DNA of 64,000 nucleotides, from contig NZ_JACSCX010000001.1 in the NCBI RefSeq assembly GCF_014333525.1, positions 682,001-746,000 of the forward strand, read 5' to 3'. The first letter of the stretch is position 1, and each line of letters begins with the position of its first letter. Made by a program: the position numbers and the translations under genes. Source of the DNA: Hymenobacter puniceus. Lineage in GTDB: Bacteria > Bacteroidota > Bacteroidia > Cytophagales > Hymenobacteraceae. Positions 8,710 to 16,497 of this stretch are shown piece by piece. A model generated the notes under the pieces. It was not told where the DNA came from. It made no database searches and saw nothing but the letters and a program-made list of their open reading frames with translations.

Positions 8710-9273
8710 ATGGACGAAGAAATTCAGTTTTATCTGAGCGAAGCCGAGGAATCAATGGCCAAGTCGCTGCAGCACACGGGCCTGGAACTCAGCCGTATTC
8801 GGGCGGGCAAGGCTTCACCGGCTATGCTCGATTCGTTGCGCGTAGACTACTATGGCACGCCCACGCCTATTTCGCAGGTGGCCAACGTTTCGACGCCGGA
8901 TGCGCGCACGCTGTTCATTAAGCCTTGGGAGAAGAACATCATTGCGGAAGTGGTGAAGGCCATCAAGAACAGTGACCTGGGCTTGAACCCACAGTCGGAT
9001 GCGGAAGGCGTGCGCCTGAACATTCCGCCCATGACCGAGGAGCGCCGCCGCGACCTGGTGAAGCAGGTGAAGCAGGAATCGGAGAGCGGCAAAGTACGCA
9101 TCCGGGGCATCCGCAAAGACGTGAACGAGTCATTGCGCAAGCTGCAGAAAGATGGTGCCGCTGAGGACGCCATCAAGGATGCTGAAGCCAAAGTGCAGAA
9201 AGCTACCGATAGCTACATTGTGCAGATTGACAGTCTGACCAGCAAGAAGGAGTCGGAAATCATGACTATCTGA
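8710..9273 (+). CDS. frr: Ribosome recycling factor
   Basis: 187-residue ribosome recycling factor, which splits post-termination ribosomes together with EF-G. Conserved blocks are ELSRIRAGKASPAMLDSLRV, YYGTPTPISQVANVSTPDAR and the C-terminal LTEERR-like PMTEERRRDLVKQ. The length is standard and the start is the ATG at 8710. It is the last gene of the pyrH-frr unit. A very strong hairpin begins 8 bp after its stop. Confidence 0.97.
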   Translation: MDEEIQFYLSEAEESMAKSLQHTGLELSRIRAGKASPAMLDSLRVDYYGTPTPISQVANVSTPDARTLFIKPWEKNIIAEVVKAIKNSDLGLNPQSDAEGVRLNIPPMTEERRRDLVKQVKQESESGKVRIRGIRKDVNESLRKLQKDGAAEDAIKDAEAKVQKATDSYIVQIDSLTSKKESEIMTI

Positions 9274-9280
9274 TCCGGTA

Positions 9281-9372
9281 ACCAAAACACGACAAATCCA
9301 AAGCGCCTCCCGCTTCGCCTCCCAACTTGGGCGGCAGAAGCGGGAGGCGCTTTGGGTTTGTCGTGTTTTGGT
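9281..9372. terminator. 36-bp hairpin terminator between convergent frr and nadD
   Basis: Arms 9281-9316 and 9337-9372 pair at all 36 positions with a single G-U, around a 20-nt loop that itself contains a short GCC/GGC stem. The right arm ends on the first base of the nadD stop codon. Transcripts from either side would fold it, so it probably terminates both, although the stem is unusually long. Confidence 0.85.
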
Positions 9373-9983
9373 TATTGCCAGTAACGGTTTTCGGCAATGA
9401 GCTGCAGCACACTATCGGGCACCAGATAACGAATGGATTGGCCCTGCCGCAGACTCTGCCGGATAAATGTTGCGGAGATGTTCAGCAACGGCGCTTCTAC
9501 TACTTGCACATTGGCGCCGGCAGTAGTGGCAGCATCTATCGGGTAGCCAGGACGCGGGTAGACGTAGATGGCAAACTTCTGCCGGATACGGTGGGCGTCG
9601 CGCCAGCCATCAAGCCCGAGCAGGTTGTCGCTACCCATAAGCAGTACAAACTCACGGCCGGGGTGCAGGCGCCGGATTTCGTCGAGGGTGGTGATGGTGT
9701 AGCTGGGCTTGGGCAGCTGCAGCTCCACAGCCGACACGGACAGTAACTCGTTGTCGGCGGTGGCAGCCTGGGCAAGGGCGAGGCGGTCCTGCTCGGGCAG
9801 CAGATCCTGGCCCACTTTGTACGGGCTCTGAGGCGACACCACCAGCCACACTGCCGACAGATCGGTGTGCGTGGCCATGTGCTGCGCCAGAATCAGGTGA
9901 CCGGTATGAATGGGGTTGAAAGAGCCAAACAGCAGCCCGATCTTGCCGGTGACGCTGGCTTGGGTGCTTCCGACCGCACTCAC
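9372..9983 (-). CDS. nadD: Nicotinate-nucleotide adenylyltransferase
   Basis: 203-residue nucleotidyltransferase that joins nicotinate mononucleotide to AMP, the second-last step to NAD. The active-site motif GSFNPIHTGHL is at about residues 20-30, and the C-terminal ISATFIRQSLRQG corresponds to the ISST-x-IR motif. Its ATG overlaps the gmk stop region by 4 bp, so the two are translationally coupled. Its stop lies inside the 36-bp hairpin. It is the last gene of the unit that starts with an ECF sigma factor at 11539. Confidence 0.95.
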   Translation of the reverse strand: MSAVGSTQASVTGKIGLLFGSFNPIHTGHLILAQHMATHTDLSAVWLVVSPQSPYKVGQDLLPEQDRLALAQAATADNELLSVSAVELQLPKPSYTITTLDEIRRLHPGREFVLLMGSDNLLGLDGWRDAHRIRQKFAIYVYPRPGYPIDAATTAGANVQVVEAPLLNISATFIRQSLRQGQSIRYLVPDSVLQLIAENRYWQ

Positions 9984-10564
9984 AGAATAGCTGGTTCAGC
10001 CGTAATGAAGTCGCGCACCAGTTTGGCAGCCTGAGCCGTGGCTTCGTCCAGATTGTCGTTGACGACCGTCACATCGAACCGATCCTCAAAGGTCAGCTCG
10101 AAGTTGGCTTTGTAGAGGCGCGCGGAGATGCTGGAAGCCGAGTCGGTGGCGCGGTGGCGGAGCCTCTCTTCGAGCACCTCAATAGAAGGTGGCTTTACGA
10201 ACACGGCCAAGGCCCGGTCCTTGTAAAACTCTTTGATGCTTAAGCCACCTTTTACGTCTACATCCAGCACGGCATGCTTGCCGCTTTCCCAGATGCGTTC
10301 AATCTCCGACTTAAGCGTGCCATAAAAGGCCCCTTCGTACACTTCCTCCCACTCCACGAACTCATCGTGGCGGATTTTCTCCTGGAATTCCTGGACGGAG
10401 ATGAAGTAGTAGTCTTTTCCGTTGGCTTCGGTGCGGCCGCGCTTGTCGCGCGTGCAGGCCGAAATGGAAAAGCTCAGGTCCGGAATGGCCGCCATCAGGC
10501 GGTGGACGATAGTGGTTTTGCCGGCTCCAGAGGGAGCTGAAAAGGCAATGATTTTACCCTGCAT
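9980..10564 (-). CDS. gmk: Guanylate kinase
   Basis: 194-residue guanylate kinase, converting GMP to GDP with ATP. The P-loop APSGAGKTTIVHRL starts near residue 9. SISACTRDKRGRTEANGKDY is the GMP-binding segment (the usual SVSxTTRxxRxGE). DVDVKGGLSIKE follows at about 100. The length is normal. It starts 9 bp after the small anti-sigma gene and overlaps nadD by 4 bp. Placing nucleotide and NAD synthesis genes behind a sigma/anti-sigma pair is unusual. Confidence 0.96.
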   Translation of the reverse strand: MQGKIIAFSAPSGAGKTTIVHRLMAAIPDLSFSISACTRDKRGRTEANGKDYYFISVQEFQEKIRHDEFVEWEEVYEGAFYGTLKSEIERIWESGKHAVLDVDVKGGLSIKEFYKDRALAVFVKPPSIEVLEERLRHRATDSASSISARLYKANFELTFEDRFDVTVVNDNLDEATAQAAKLVRDFITAEPAIL

Positions 10565-10573
10565 CGGGTAAAA

Positions 10574-10864
10574 TTAGGCCATTTCTGTTTGCAAACGAGA
10601 CATAATGGTTTGCGGCAGCGAATTTGGGGCGCCTTTGCGGCCAACATGGGTCATGAGAAACCCAATAAACACCCGTTGTTTTTCGATGCTATCAAAGCAC
10701 GGCGAGCAATCATCGGCGTGATGCACGATGTACTGTTCGTCGGCTTCGGTGGGTTGCTGACCCACAACTAGCTGGTCAAGTATCGTATTCACACGTTCAC
10801 AGTCAGCAGCGGGCGCGGACGCCTGCTGAGTGGAGGATGAGGATTGGGTAGAGGTGTTTTCCAT
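10574..10864 (-). CDS. Soluble zinc-type (ZAS, RsrA-like) anti-sigma factor
   Basis: 96-residue protein with no membrane segment. It carries the zinc anti-sigma motif H-x3-C-x2-C (H49, C53, C56) plus an upstream cysteine at 22, the spacing seen in the redox-sensing anti-sigma factor RsrA. The first 20 residues are a Ser/Thr/Gln-rich tail. It begins 24 bp after an ECF sigma gene and would bind that sigma factor until released, possibly by thiol oxidation. The family assignment comes from the motif and position. Redox sensing is inference. Confidence 0.75.
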   Translation of the reverse strand: MENTSTQSSSSTQQASAPAADCERVNTILDQLVVGQQPTEADEQYIVHHADDCSPCFDSIEKQRVFIGFLMTHVGRKGAPNSLPQTIMSRLQTEMA

Positions 10865-10888
10865 GATGCAACCCGTTGCGGTTAGCGG

Positions 10889-11539
10889 TTAGTAATTGTC
10901 GGTATCGTCCTCCGGCTCTGCCTCCGTGTTGCTGGAGTCGGCACCGTAGCCCATCGATTGGGCGTACTTTTCAAGCTTGTCCTTCAGGAAATTGCGGGCC
11001 CGGTGCAAACGAGACCGTACTGTGCCGATAGGGATATCCAGCACTTTGGCCATTTCCTCATAAGTGAACCCTTCCAGGTCGCAGAGAATGATGACGGTGC
11101 GAAAATCCACGGGCAGCGAGTTGAGTGCGCTGGCCACTTCGTCGCCGATGAGGTCACGCACGGCTTGCTGCCGCATATCAGACGAGGTACCACCTGCGTC
11201 GCTGTCGGACTCGACGTCTTCGGAATTGTAGTAACCCTCAATTTCGCTGTAGTCGACCTTGGCGGGCTGTTTACTCTTTTTCCGAAAGTCGTTGATGAAC
11301 GAGTTTTTCAGGATGCGAAACAGCCATGCCTTGGCGTTGGTTCCCTGCTCGAAGTACTCGAAGAAGCGGTAGGCCTTCAGATAGGTCTCCTGCACAAGGT
11401 CATTGGCGTCATCCTCATCAAGAGTGAGCCGGAACGCGAAATTGTACAGAGAGTCGATTACAGGCATCAATTCAGCCTGAAACCGACGGTCTTTTTCTTC
11501 TTTACTAAGCTTCGGAACCCGTTCGGGAGAGTCGCTCAT
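10889..11539 (-). CDS. ECF RNA polymerase sigma factor (SigR/RpoE type)
   Basis: 216-residue extracytoplasmic-function sigma factor. Region 2 is clear (SLYNFAFRLTLDEDDANDLVQETYLKAYRFFEYFEQ, residues about 30-65, with AWLFRILKNSFINDFRKK after it). Region 4 ends in EEMAKVLDIPIGTVRSRLHRAR, the -35-recognising helix-turn-helix. An acidic linker and an acidic C-terminal tail (EPEDDTDNY) are present. It heads a unit with the zinc anti-sigma gene, gmk and nadD. The promoter at 11592-11621 looks like the housekeeping type, so basal expression does not need the sigma factor itself. Confidence 0.92.
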   Translation of the reverse strand: MSDSPERVPKLSKEEKDRRFQAELMPVIDSLYNFAFRLTLDEDDANDLVQETYLKAYRFFEYFEQGTNAKAWLFRILKNSFINDFRKKSKQPAKVDYSEIEGYYNSEDVESDSDAGGTSSDMRQQAVRDLIGDEVASALNSLPVDFRTVIILCDLEGFTYEEMAKVLDIPIGTVRSRLHRARNFLKDKLEKYAQSMGYGADSSNTEAEPEDDTDNY

Positions 11540-11591
11540 AAGGGGGGCGCGGCAAAGTACGGCGGGGGTGAAAAAATATCCGCCATGTAAA

Positions 11592-11621
11592 CAAATGTAC
11601 TGATTATCCTAGCTCACTCAA
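11592..11621 (-). promoter_or_regulatory. Bacteroidetes-type promoter for the sigma/anti-sigma/gmk/nadD unit
   Basis: On the minus strand TTG (11619-11621), 19 bp and TACATTTG (11592-11599) match the group consensus exactly. The TTG overlaps the stop codon of the upstream O-antigen ligase gene. The sigma gene starts 53 bp downstream. Confidence 0.75.
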
Positions 11622-12910
11622 GCGCTTTCCGCTGAGTACGTACTACGGGCTTCCCGCTCTGCAGCCACGACCAAAAAGCCGTAGAGGAATACGAACAGAC
11701 TGAACCCAATCTGCATCTGTAACAGGGTATCCACCAAGTTGGCGATGCCCATCATCAGCAGGAAATGTACAACGTACGGGTTTTGGCGGAGCGCAGGTTG
11801 CAAAAAAGGTCCGAATAGTACCAAAAGCCACAGCAATAAGCCCACAATGCCACCACCGACCAGAGCCTCCAAGTACTGATTATGAGTCATCACCCAGTTT
11901 TTGGGCAATAGCCCGTAGCTCTGGTAGCTGTACTGGTCCAGCATGGCCGCATCCACGTCGGCGGGGGCTACTCCCGTAAGCGGATGCTCACTGATGATAA
12001 CAGAGGCCGTTTTCCAGGCGGCAAAGCGTTTAGCCAGCGAGTAATCGTTGATGTCGCGGCCAGCGCGGTACTGGTTGACATCATCGAGGGTGACGTTGAC
12101 GCGCTGCTGAATGGGCTCCAGCGTGTAGTAGGTCAGCAGCGGTACGCCAACCAGCGCCAGCAGCAACACGGCACCCAGCAGGTAGCGGCGGCGCAGCACC
12201 ACAAGCAGGCCTACATCGAGCAGCAGCATACCATAGAGCACCATCAGCCCGGTGCGGTAGGCCAGCACGTGCATCACCACAAACAGAATGGCCGAACACG
12301 CCAGCAGCAGATTGCGAATGAGGGGAAGAGCCAGCACGCTGCGCCGCATCAGGAGCGCGAAGAAGAACGCCAGCGCCAGCATAATGCTGAAATGAATGTG
12401 GAACACGCCCGTAATGGCCGGCACGTTGTGGCCAATGCTGATTTCGTAGTTGGCAGTTTCGGGGTCGAGCAGGTAGCGGCCAAGCGTACCCAGCGCCAGT
12501 AGCGTGCCCAGCCCAACGAACAGCAGGCCTATTCCGAAGCGTTGCCGCAGGCTCAGAGGCACTGCCACAGCAAAGGCCAAAGGCACCACCACCAAGGGCA
12601 GCTTGCGGTACACTTCGTGGCGCCAGATATCTGTTTCGGACGTGTAGACTACGCTCAGCAGCCAGAACAAGTACATCAGAACCATACCCAGCACGGTTTG
12701 CAGGCGGGTGCAGGCCCGGAACTGCTGGCGCAGGTGCGGCTGAGTTAGCACGGCCAGCACACCTACCACCGAACTAAGTGCTACCAGTGCCCGCGACGCA
12801 AACAGCCCCGTAACCGCGGCCAAGCTACCCAGCAGCAGCAGGTATTGCGACAAACGACCATCGGCATATAGCTGACGCAGGGAGAAAGGCAAAACAGAAG
12901 TTGCAATCAT
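11618..12910 (-). CDS. O-antigen ligase family membrane protein
   Basis: 430-residue polytopic membrane protein with about ten hydrophobic segments and a large periplasmic loop (roughly residues 230-320), the layout of the Wzy_C/WaaL ligase family. These enzymes transfer an undecaprenyl-linked glycan to lipid A core or polymerise it. The loop includes PLTGVAPADV and the MTHNQYLEALVGGGIVGL segment, which resembles the conserved HNxYLE motif of the family. The start is set at the ATG at 12910, 35 bp after the glycosyltransferase stop. An upstream open stretch overlaps that gene. It follows two glycosyltransferases in what appears to be one operon. Confidence 0.88.
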   Translation of the reverse strand: MIATSVLPFSLRQLYADGRLSQYLLLLGSLAAVTGLFASRALVALSSVVGVLAVLTQPHLRQQFRACTRLQTVLGMVLMYLFWLLSVVYTSETDIWRHEVYRKLPLVVVPLAFAVAVPLSLRQRFGIGLLFVGLGTLLALGTLGRYLLDPETANYEISIGHNVPAITGVFHIHFSIMLALAFFFALLMRRSVLALPLIRNLLLACSAILFVVMHVLAYRTGLMVLYGMLLLDVGLLVVLRRRYLLGAVLLLALVGVPLLTYYTLEPIQQRVNVTLDDVNQYRAGRDINDYSLAKRFAAWKTASVIISEHPLTGVAPADVDAAMLDQYSYQSYGLLPKNWVMTHNQYLEALVGGGIVGLLLWLLVLFGPFLQPALRQNPYVVHFLLMMGIANLVDTLLQMQIGFSLFVFLYGFLVVAAEREARSTYSAESA

Positions 12911-12945
12911 AAACAATGAATTGAGTAGCGCGCAGCAGCGCTTTC

Positions 12946-13986
12946 TCAGCTTGGCAAGATAAGTGGTTGCCAAGCAAGAACCCGGCCGGCAACTTCTACC
13001 GGAGCCAGCGCCTTGATGCAGGTACAAGCAACGGGCTGCGAGCGGCAATCCTGGCAATCGGGCCGGTTGAACACCACGTAGTCAGCTAGTGGCCCAAGTG
13101 GCGCCCAGCGGCCGGGGTGCATGGGCCGGATGGGTGGATACAAGCCCAGCGCATGCCGGCCCAGCGCCGCGGCCAGATGCAGCGGCCCCGTACTGCCCGC
13201 CACTAAGCCGTCGGCGGCGGCAATAAAAGCCAGAAACTCCGGTAATGAAAGCTGGCCGGTGAGGTCGGCGGCCAGGTACGATTGATGCTCGTGCAGCCAC
13301 TCCAGCAGCTCCTCGCCCTCGTCAGCCGTGCCGGTGATGAAAACCCGGTGCCCGGCTTGGTGCAGCAGTTGGGTTAGCTGACCAAAATGCGGCAGGCCCC
13401 ACTCCCGGGCGCTGCCCCGGCTGCGCGGATGCAAGATGATATTGAGCTGACCGGCTTTGCGGGCCGCCAGCAACTCGCGCAACACAGGCCGCAGCGCTAC
13501 AACGGGTTGCAGCCGCACTAATTGTGCTACTTCCGGCAAACTGAGTGTGCTGGTGTGGCCGAGGCCCCGCAGCAGCAGCAGGTTTAGCTGAGCTTCGTGT
13601 AGCGGCGAGTGGCGGCGGCTCAGGGCCACCAACTGGTTACAGGTAAGCCAATGAAACCAGCGGCTCCGCGTGCCGATACGGTGCCGGATGCCGGCCTTGC
13701 GGGCCAGCTGGGCTACCGTTTTGTTGGGGAAGACGTGCAGAACGGTATCAACGGCGGTGGCGCGCAGGGCGGCTATTTGGCCGGCGGCGGGCAGCTGTAG
13801 CAGATCATCCAGGTTGAGGAAACCATCCAGCCAGGGGCAGGCTTCGGCAACGGCTTGGGTGTAGGTGCGGCTCAGCAGCAGCACCCGGCAGCCCGGAAAC
13901 AACTGCTTGAGCTGGCCCGCTACCGGCAGCGTAAGCACCACGTCACCGATGGCATCGGTGCGACTGATAAGAAAGGTGCGACTCAT
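12946..13986 (-). CDS. Glycosyltransferase family 9 (heptosyltransferase-like)
   Basis: 346-residue GT9 enzyme, the family of ADP-heptose:LPS heptosyltransferases. The N-terminal SRTDAIGDVVLTLPVAG is the family start. The donor-binding region near the C-terminus reads AADGLVAGSTGPLHLAAALG. The protein ends after a cysteine-rich NRPDCQDCRSQPVACTCIKA tail, as in many GT9 members. The start is the ATG at 13986, overlapping the upstream GT2 gene by 4 bp. A longer frame upstream lies inside the GT2 gene. It is probably cytoplasmic and builds lipopolysaccharide core. The exact sugar is unknown. Confidence 0.92.
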   Translation of the reverse strand: MSRTFLISRTDAIGDVVLTLPVAGQLKQLFPGCRVLLLSRTYTQAVAEACPWLDGFLNLDDLLQLPAAGQIAALRATAVDTVLHVFPNKTVAQLARKAGIRHRIGTRSRWFHWLTCNQLVALSRRHSPLHEAQLNLLLLRGLGHTSTLSLPEVAQLVRLQPVVALRPVLRELLAARKAGQLNIILHPRSRGSAREWGLPHFGQLTQLLHQAGHRVFITGTADEGEELLEWLHEHQSYLAADLTGQLSLPEFLAFIAAADGLVAGSTGPLHLAAALGRHALGLYPPIRPMHPGRWAPLGPLADYVVFNRPDCQDCRSQPVACTCIKALAPVEVAGRVLAWQPLILPS

Positions 13987-14744
13987 GCAGCGGCTTTGGT
14001 TTTCAGCTTGGCAAATTTCAGAAATACGCCCCAGGCCGAAATAACGGCGATACTCAGGCCGGCAAACCCATCGAGGAAGCCCAGCCGGAAGAAATAGCCG
14101 TGCACAAACTTCCACCAGGGCTTCAGCAATAGGTGAAACACCGACACATTGTGTCGGCCCCGCAGCCACAGCTCATCGGCGGCAATACTGGTAAAGCGGT
14201 TGAGTTGCTGCACATGCTGCTCGACGGAAATATAGGAGTAATGCAGGGCGTCGCCTTGAAGAGCCGAAACGGGCTGCCCGGGTTGCATTTCGTACCGCTC
14301 GTGCAGCAACAAACCTTCCCAACGCCCCAGGCGCCGGTCGTAGAGGCGCAGTTTACGGTCAGGATACCAGCCGCCGTGGCGCACCCAAGTGCCGCAGTAG
14401 TTGGTGAGGCGAGCTAGTGTGTAGCCGCCACCCTGCCAGTTTTGAGTTGCCGCGACTATACTCTGGCGCAGCTCCTCGGTCAGCACTTCGTCGGCATCCA
14501 GCTGCAGCACGTAGTCGTGGTGGGCCTGGGCGGTGGCGTAGTTTTTCTGCTGTACGTAGCCCTCGAAAGCGTGCTGCACCACGCGTGCACCCAGCTTTTG
14601 GCAGATGGCCACGGTGCTATCAGTAGAGAAGCTGTCGACCACCACCACATCATCGGAGAGGCCGCGCACGGCTTCCAGGCATCGGCCGATATTAACTTCT
14701 TCGTTGAAGGTGATGATGACGATGGATAGCGGAACGGCAGGCAT
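13983..14744 (-). CDS. Glycosyltransferase family 2 (LPS core beta-glucosyltransferase-like)
   Basis: 253-residue GT2 enzyme with the start MPAVPLSIVIITFNEEVNIG, DSFSTDSTVAIC near residue 37 and the DXD-like metal site LQLDADEVLTEE near 88. It resembles the WaaE/KdtX group, which adds a sugar to LPS core. A hydrophobic stretch near the end (FRLGFLDGFAGLSIAVISAW) may sit on the membrane. The start is the ATG at 14744. The next gene, GT9, overlaps by 4 bp and the O-antigen ligase follows, so the three probably act on one surface glycan. Confidence 0.92.
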   Translation of the reverse strand: MPAVPLSIVIITFNEEVNIGRCLEAVRGLSDDVVVVDSFSTDSTVAICQKLGARVVQHAFEGYVQQKNYATAQAHHDYVLQLDADEVLTEELRQSIVAATQNWQGGGYTLARLTNYCGTWVRHGGWYPDRKLRLYDRRLGRWEGLLLHERYEMQPGQPVSALQGDALHYSYISVEQHVQQLNRFTSIAADELWLRGRHNVSVFHLLLKPWWKFVHGYFFRLGFLDGFAGLSIAVISAWGVFLKFAKLKTKAAA

Positions 14745-14884
14745 AGTTCGGCAAATATCGGGGTTTTGCCGTGGAGGCCGCCGCGGTGGGTTACCAAGCT
14801 GCAAGTATGGTAGTCCACTAACGGCAGCAGTTTCAACTTCGCCATAATGCCTGCGTATAGCCGTCGAGCCATTCAGCCTTTTTT

Positions 14885-15760
14885 ATGAGCGAAGTATCGC
14901 AGCCTATTGCCCTTGTTACTGGTGCCACTTCGGGCATTGGCGAAGTAACCGCCCGCGAGCTGGTCCGGCAGGGCTACCACGTGGTGCTACTGGCCCGTAA
15001 CGCCGAAAAAGCGGCCCGCACCCGCCAGCAACTCCAGCAGTTGGCCCAACCCGGCGCCCGGGTTGATGTGCTGCTCTGCGACCTGTCGGATCTGGGCCAG
15101 GTACGGCGGGCGGCCGAGGAATTCAACCAGCGCTATGCTCGTTTGGATGTGTTGGTGAATAATGCCGGGCTGGTGTTCGGGGCCGAGCGGGAGGAATCGG
15201 TTAATGGCCACGAAATGACGCTGGCCACCAATCACCTCGGCCCGTTTCTGCTCACCAGCCTGTTACTGGAAAAGCTGCAGCAGAGCCCGGCGGCCCGCAT
15301 CGTGAACGTGGCTTCCATGGCCCACAAATTCGCCAAACCCGATCTGGCCGACCTCGACGCTACCCGCAACTATTCGCCCATGCGGGCCTACGCCAACTCC
15401 AAGCTGTTCAACATCCTGTTCACGCAGGAGCTGGCCCGGCAGCTGCGGCAGCGCGGCATCACCAACGTCAGCACCAACAGCCTGCACCCGGGCGTGGTAG
15501 CCAGCAACTTCGGCAGCAACTCTACGTGGCTCACGCGGGCTTTCTACAAAGCCGCCGCGCCCTTCATGACGACTTCCGAGGATGGCGCCCAGACCAGCAT
15601 CTACCTCGCTACCTCACCGGAAGTGGCCAGCACCAGCGGCGGCTACTTCGCGAAGAAGAAGCCAGAACCCGTAAAGTCGGACTTTAATACGTCCGAGAAA
15701 GTACAGCAGCTCTGGCAGGAATCAGAAAGAATGGTGGGGCAGCCGTTTTTCGCAGATTAA
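14885..15760 (+). CDS. SDR family oxidoreductase (retinol dehydrogenase-like)
   Basis: 291-residue short-chain dehydrogenase. The cofactor motif TGATSGIGEVTARELV is at about residues 12-27, NNAG near 90 and the catalytic YANSK near 163, with the upstream serine in NVASMAHKF. The C-terminal layout (SLHPGVVASNFG) matches the RDH/WWOX-like subgroup that acts on lipophilic alcohols or ketones. It is probably NADP-dependent (LLARNAEKA after beta-2). It stands alone between the divergent glycosyltransferase operon and a terminator. The substrate is unknown. Confidence 0.92.
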   Translation: MSEVSQPIALVTGATSGIGEVTARELVRQGYHVVLLARNAEKAARTRQQLQQLAQPGARVDVLLCDLSDLGQVRRAAEEFNQRYARLDVLVNNAGLVFGAEREESVNGHEMTLATNHLGPFLLTSLLLEKLQQSPAARIVNVASMAHKFAKPDLADLDATRNYSPMRAYANSKLFNILFTQELARQLRQRGITNVSTNSLHPGVVASNFGSNSTWLTRAFYKAAAPFMTTSEDGAQTSIYLATSPEVASTSGGYFAKKKPEPVKSDFNTSEKVQQLWQESERMVGQPFFAD

Positions 15761-15782
15761 CGCTCAGGCTTCAAATATAAAG

Positions 15783-15812
15783 ACGGCCAGTTCCTGTGGA
15801 ACTGGCCGTTTT
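15783..15812 (+). terminator. Intrinsic terminator after the SDR gene
   Basis: A 12-bp perfect stem ACGGCCAGTTCC with its complement closes a 3-nt TGT loop and is followed by TTTTCG. It lies 22 bp after the stop codon. Confidence 0.85.
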
Positions 15813-15916
15813 CGTTGGGAGTAGTGGCGTAGGCCAACAAGCAAATACTGTTACTTACAGGAAGTTAGCGGCGTTTTCTTTCTAATTTGACGACAAACCG
15901 TATCCTGTTTTACGCT

Positions 15917-16411
15917 ATGATTTCTTTACTCTGGACTGGTCTGAATATTTTACTGCTCCTACTGATTGCGTATTCTTGGTTTCGGGTATTTAAGGTGCTA
16001 CACCGGCAAATCAGCTTGGGTCTGGCGGCATTATTTATGCTGAGTTTGTCACTTAGAAGCAACAACTCAACCTCAGCTGACCGGCCCAAAAACTTACTCG
16101 CAGATGAACGTAAAGAGCACCCGATTGGCAATTGGGGCACTGGTGCAATGGTACCTCTCAACCCTAATAACGCGTTGCATCTGCGGTTTGAAGGCATCCG
16201 TACAGATTCCACCTTACGGGTTCATGGCATGTACAGTAGTGTTTCAGGCCTAATGCTAGGGCACGAATGGAAGCCCTTGGCAGGCATGACGAATATCAGG
16301 AAACAGGATATTTCCTACGAGGTGTTCCTAATCCATGAATGGAAACTACTGGGCATTACGTTGTATACAGCTAGCGAAGAATACACCGGTATTGCGGCCG
16401 TTTCGAAATAA
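15917..16411 (+). CDS. Hypothetical membrane-anchored protein
   Basis: 164-residue protein of unknown family. The N-terminus holds one or two hydrophobic segments (SLLWTGLNILLLLLIAYSWF, about 3-22, and ISLGLAALFMLSLSL, about 33-47). A soluble domain follows that could lie outside the membrane, with HLRFEGIRTDSTLRVHGMYS in its middle. The start is taken at the ATG at 15917; a TTG at 15887 is possible. Base composition is clearly more AT-rich than the neighbouring SDR and ahcY genes, and codon choice is different. It may therefore be a recent arrival. It ends just before a bidirectional terminator. Confidence 0.6.
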   Translation: MISLLWTGLNILLLLLIAYSWFRVFKVLHRQISLGLAALFMLSLSLRSNNSTSADRPKNLLADERKEHPIGNWGTGAMVPLNPNNALHLRFEGIRTDSTLRVHGMYSSVSGLMLGHEWKPLAGMTNIRKQDISYEVFLIHEWKLLGITLYTASEEYTGIAAVSK

Positions 16412-16434
16412 CACGCTGTATATGAGCACAATAA

Positions 16435-16471
16435 AAAAATCCCGCCCGGCGCAGTGCCGGGCGGGATTTTT
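16435..16471. terminator. Bidirectional terminator between the hypothetical gene and ahcY
   Basis: A 16-bp stem (AAAAATCCCGCCCGGC and complement) closes a 5-nt loop, with A and T runs on both sides so that both strands end in U tracts. It serves the two convergent genes. Confidence 0.9.
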
Positions 16472-16497
16472 ATGTTTAGGCCGGAAGCCGGAGCCGC

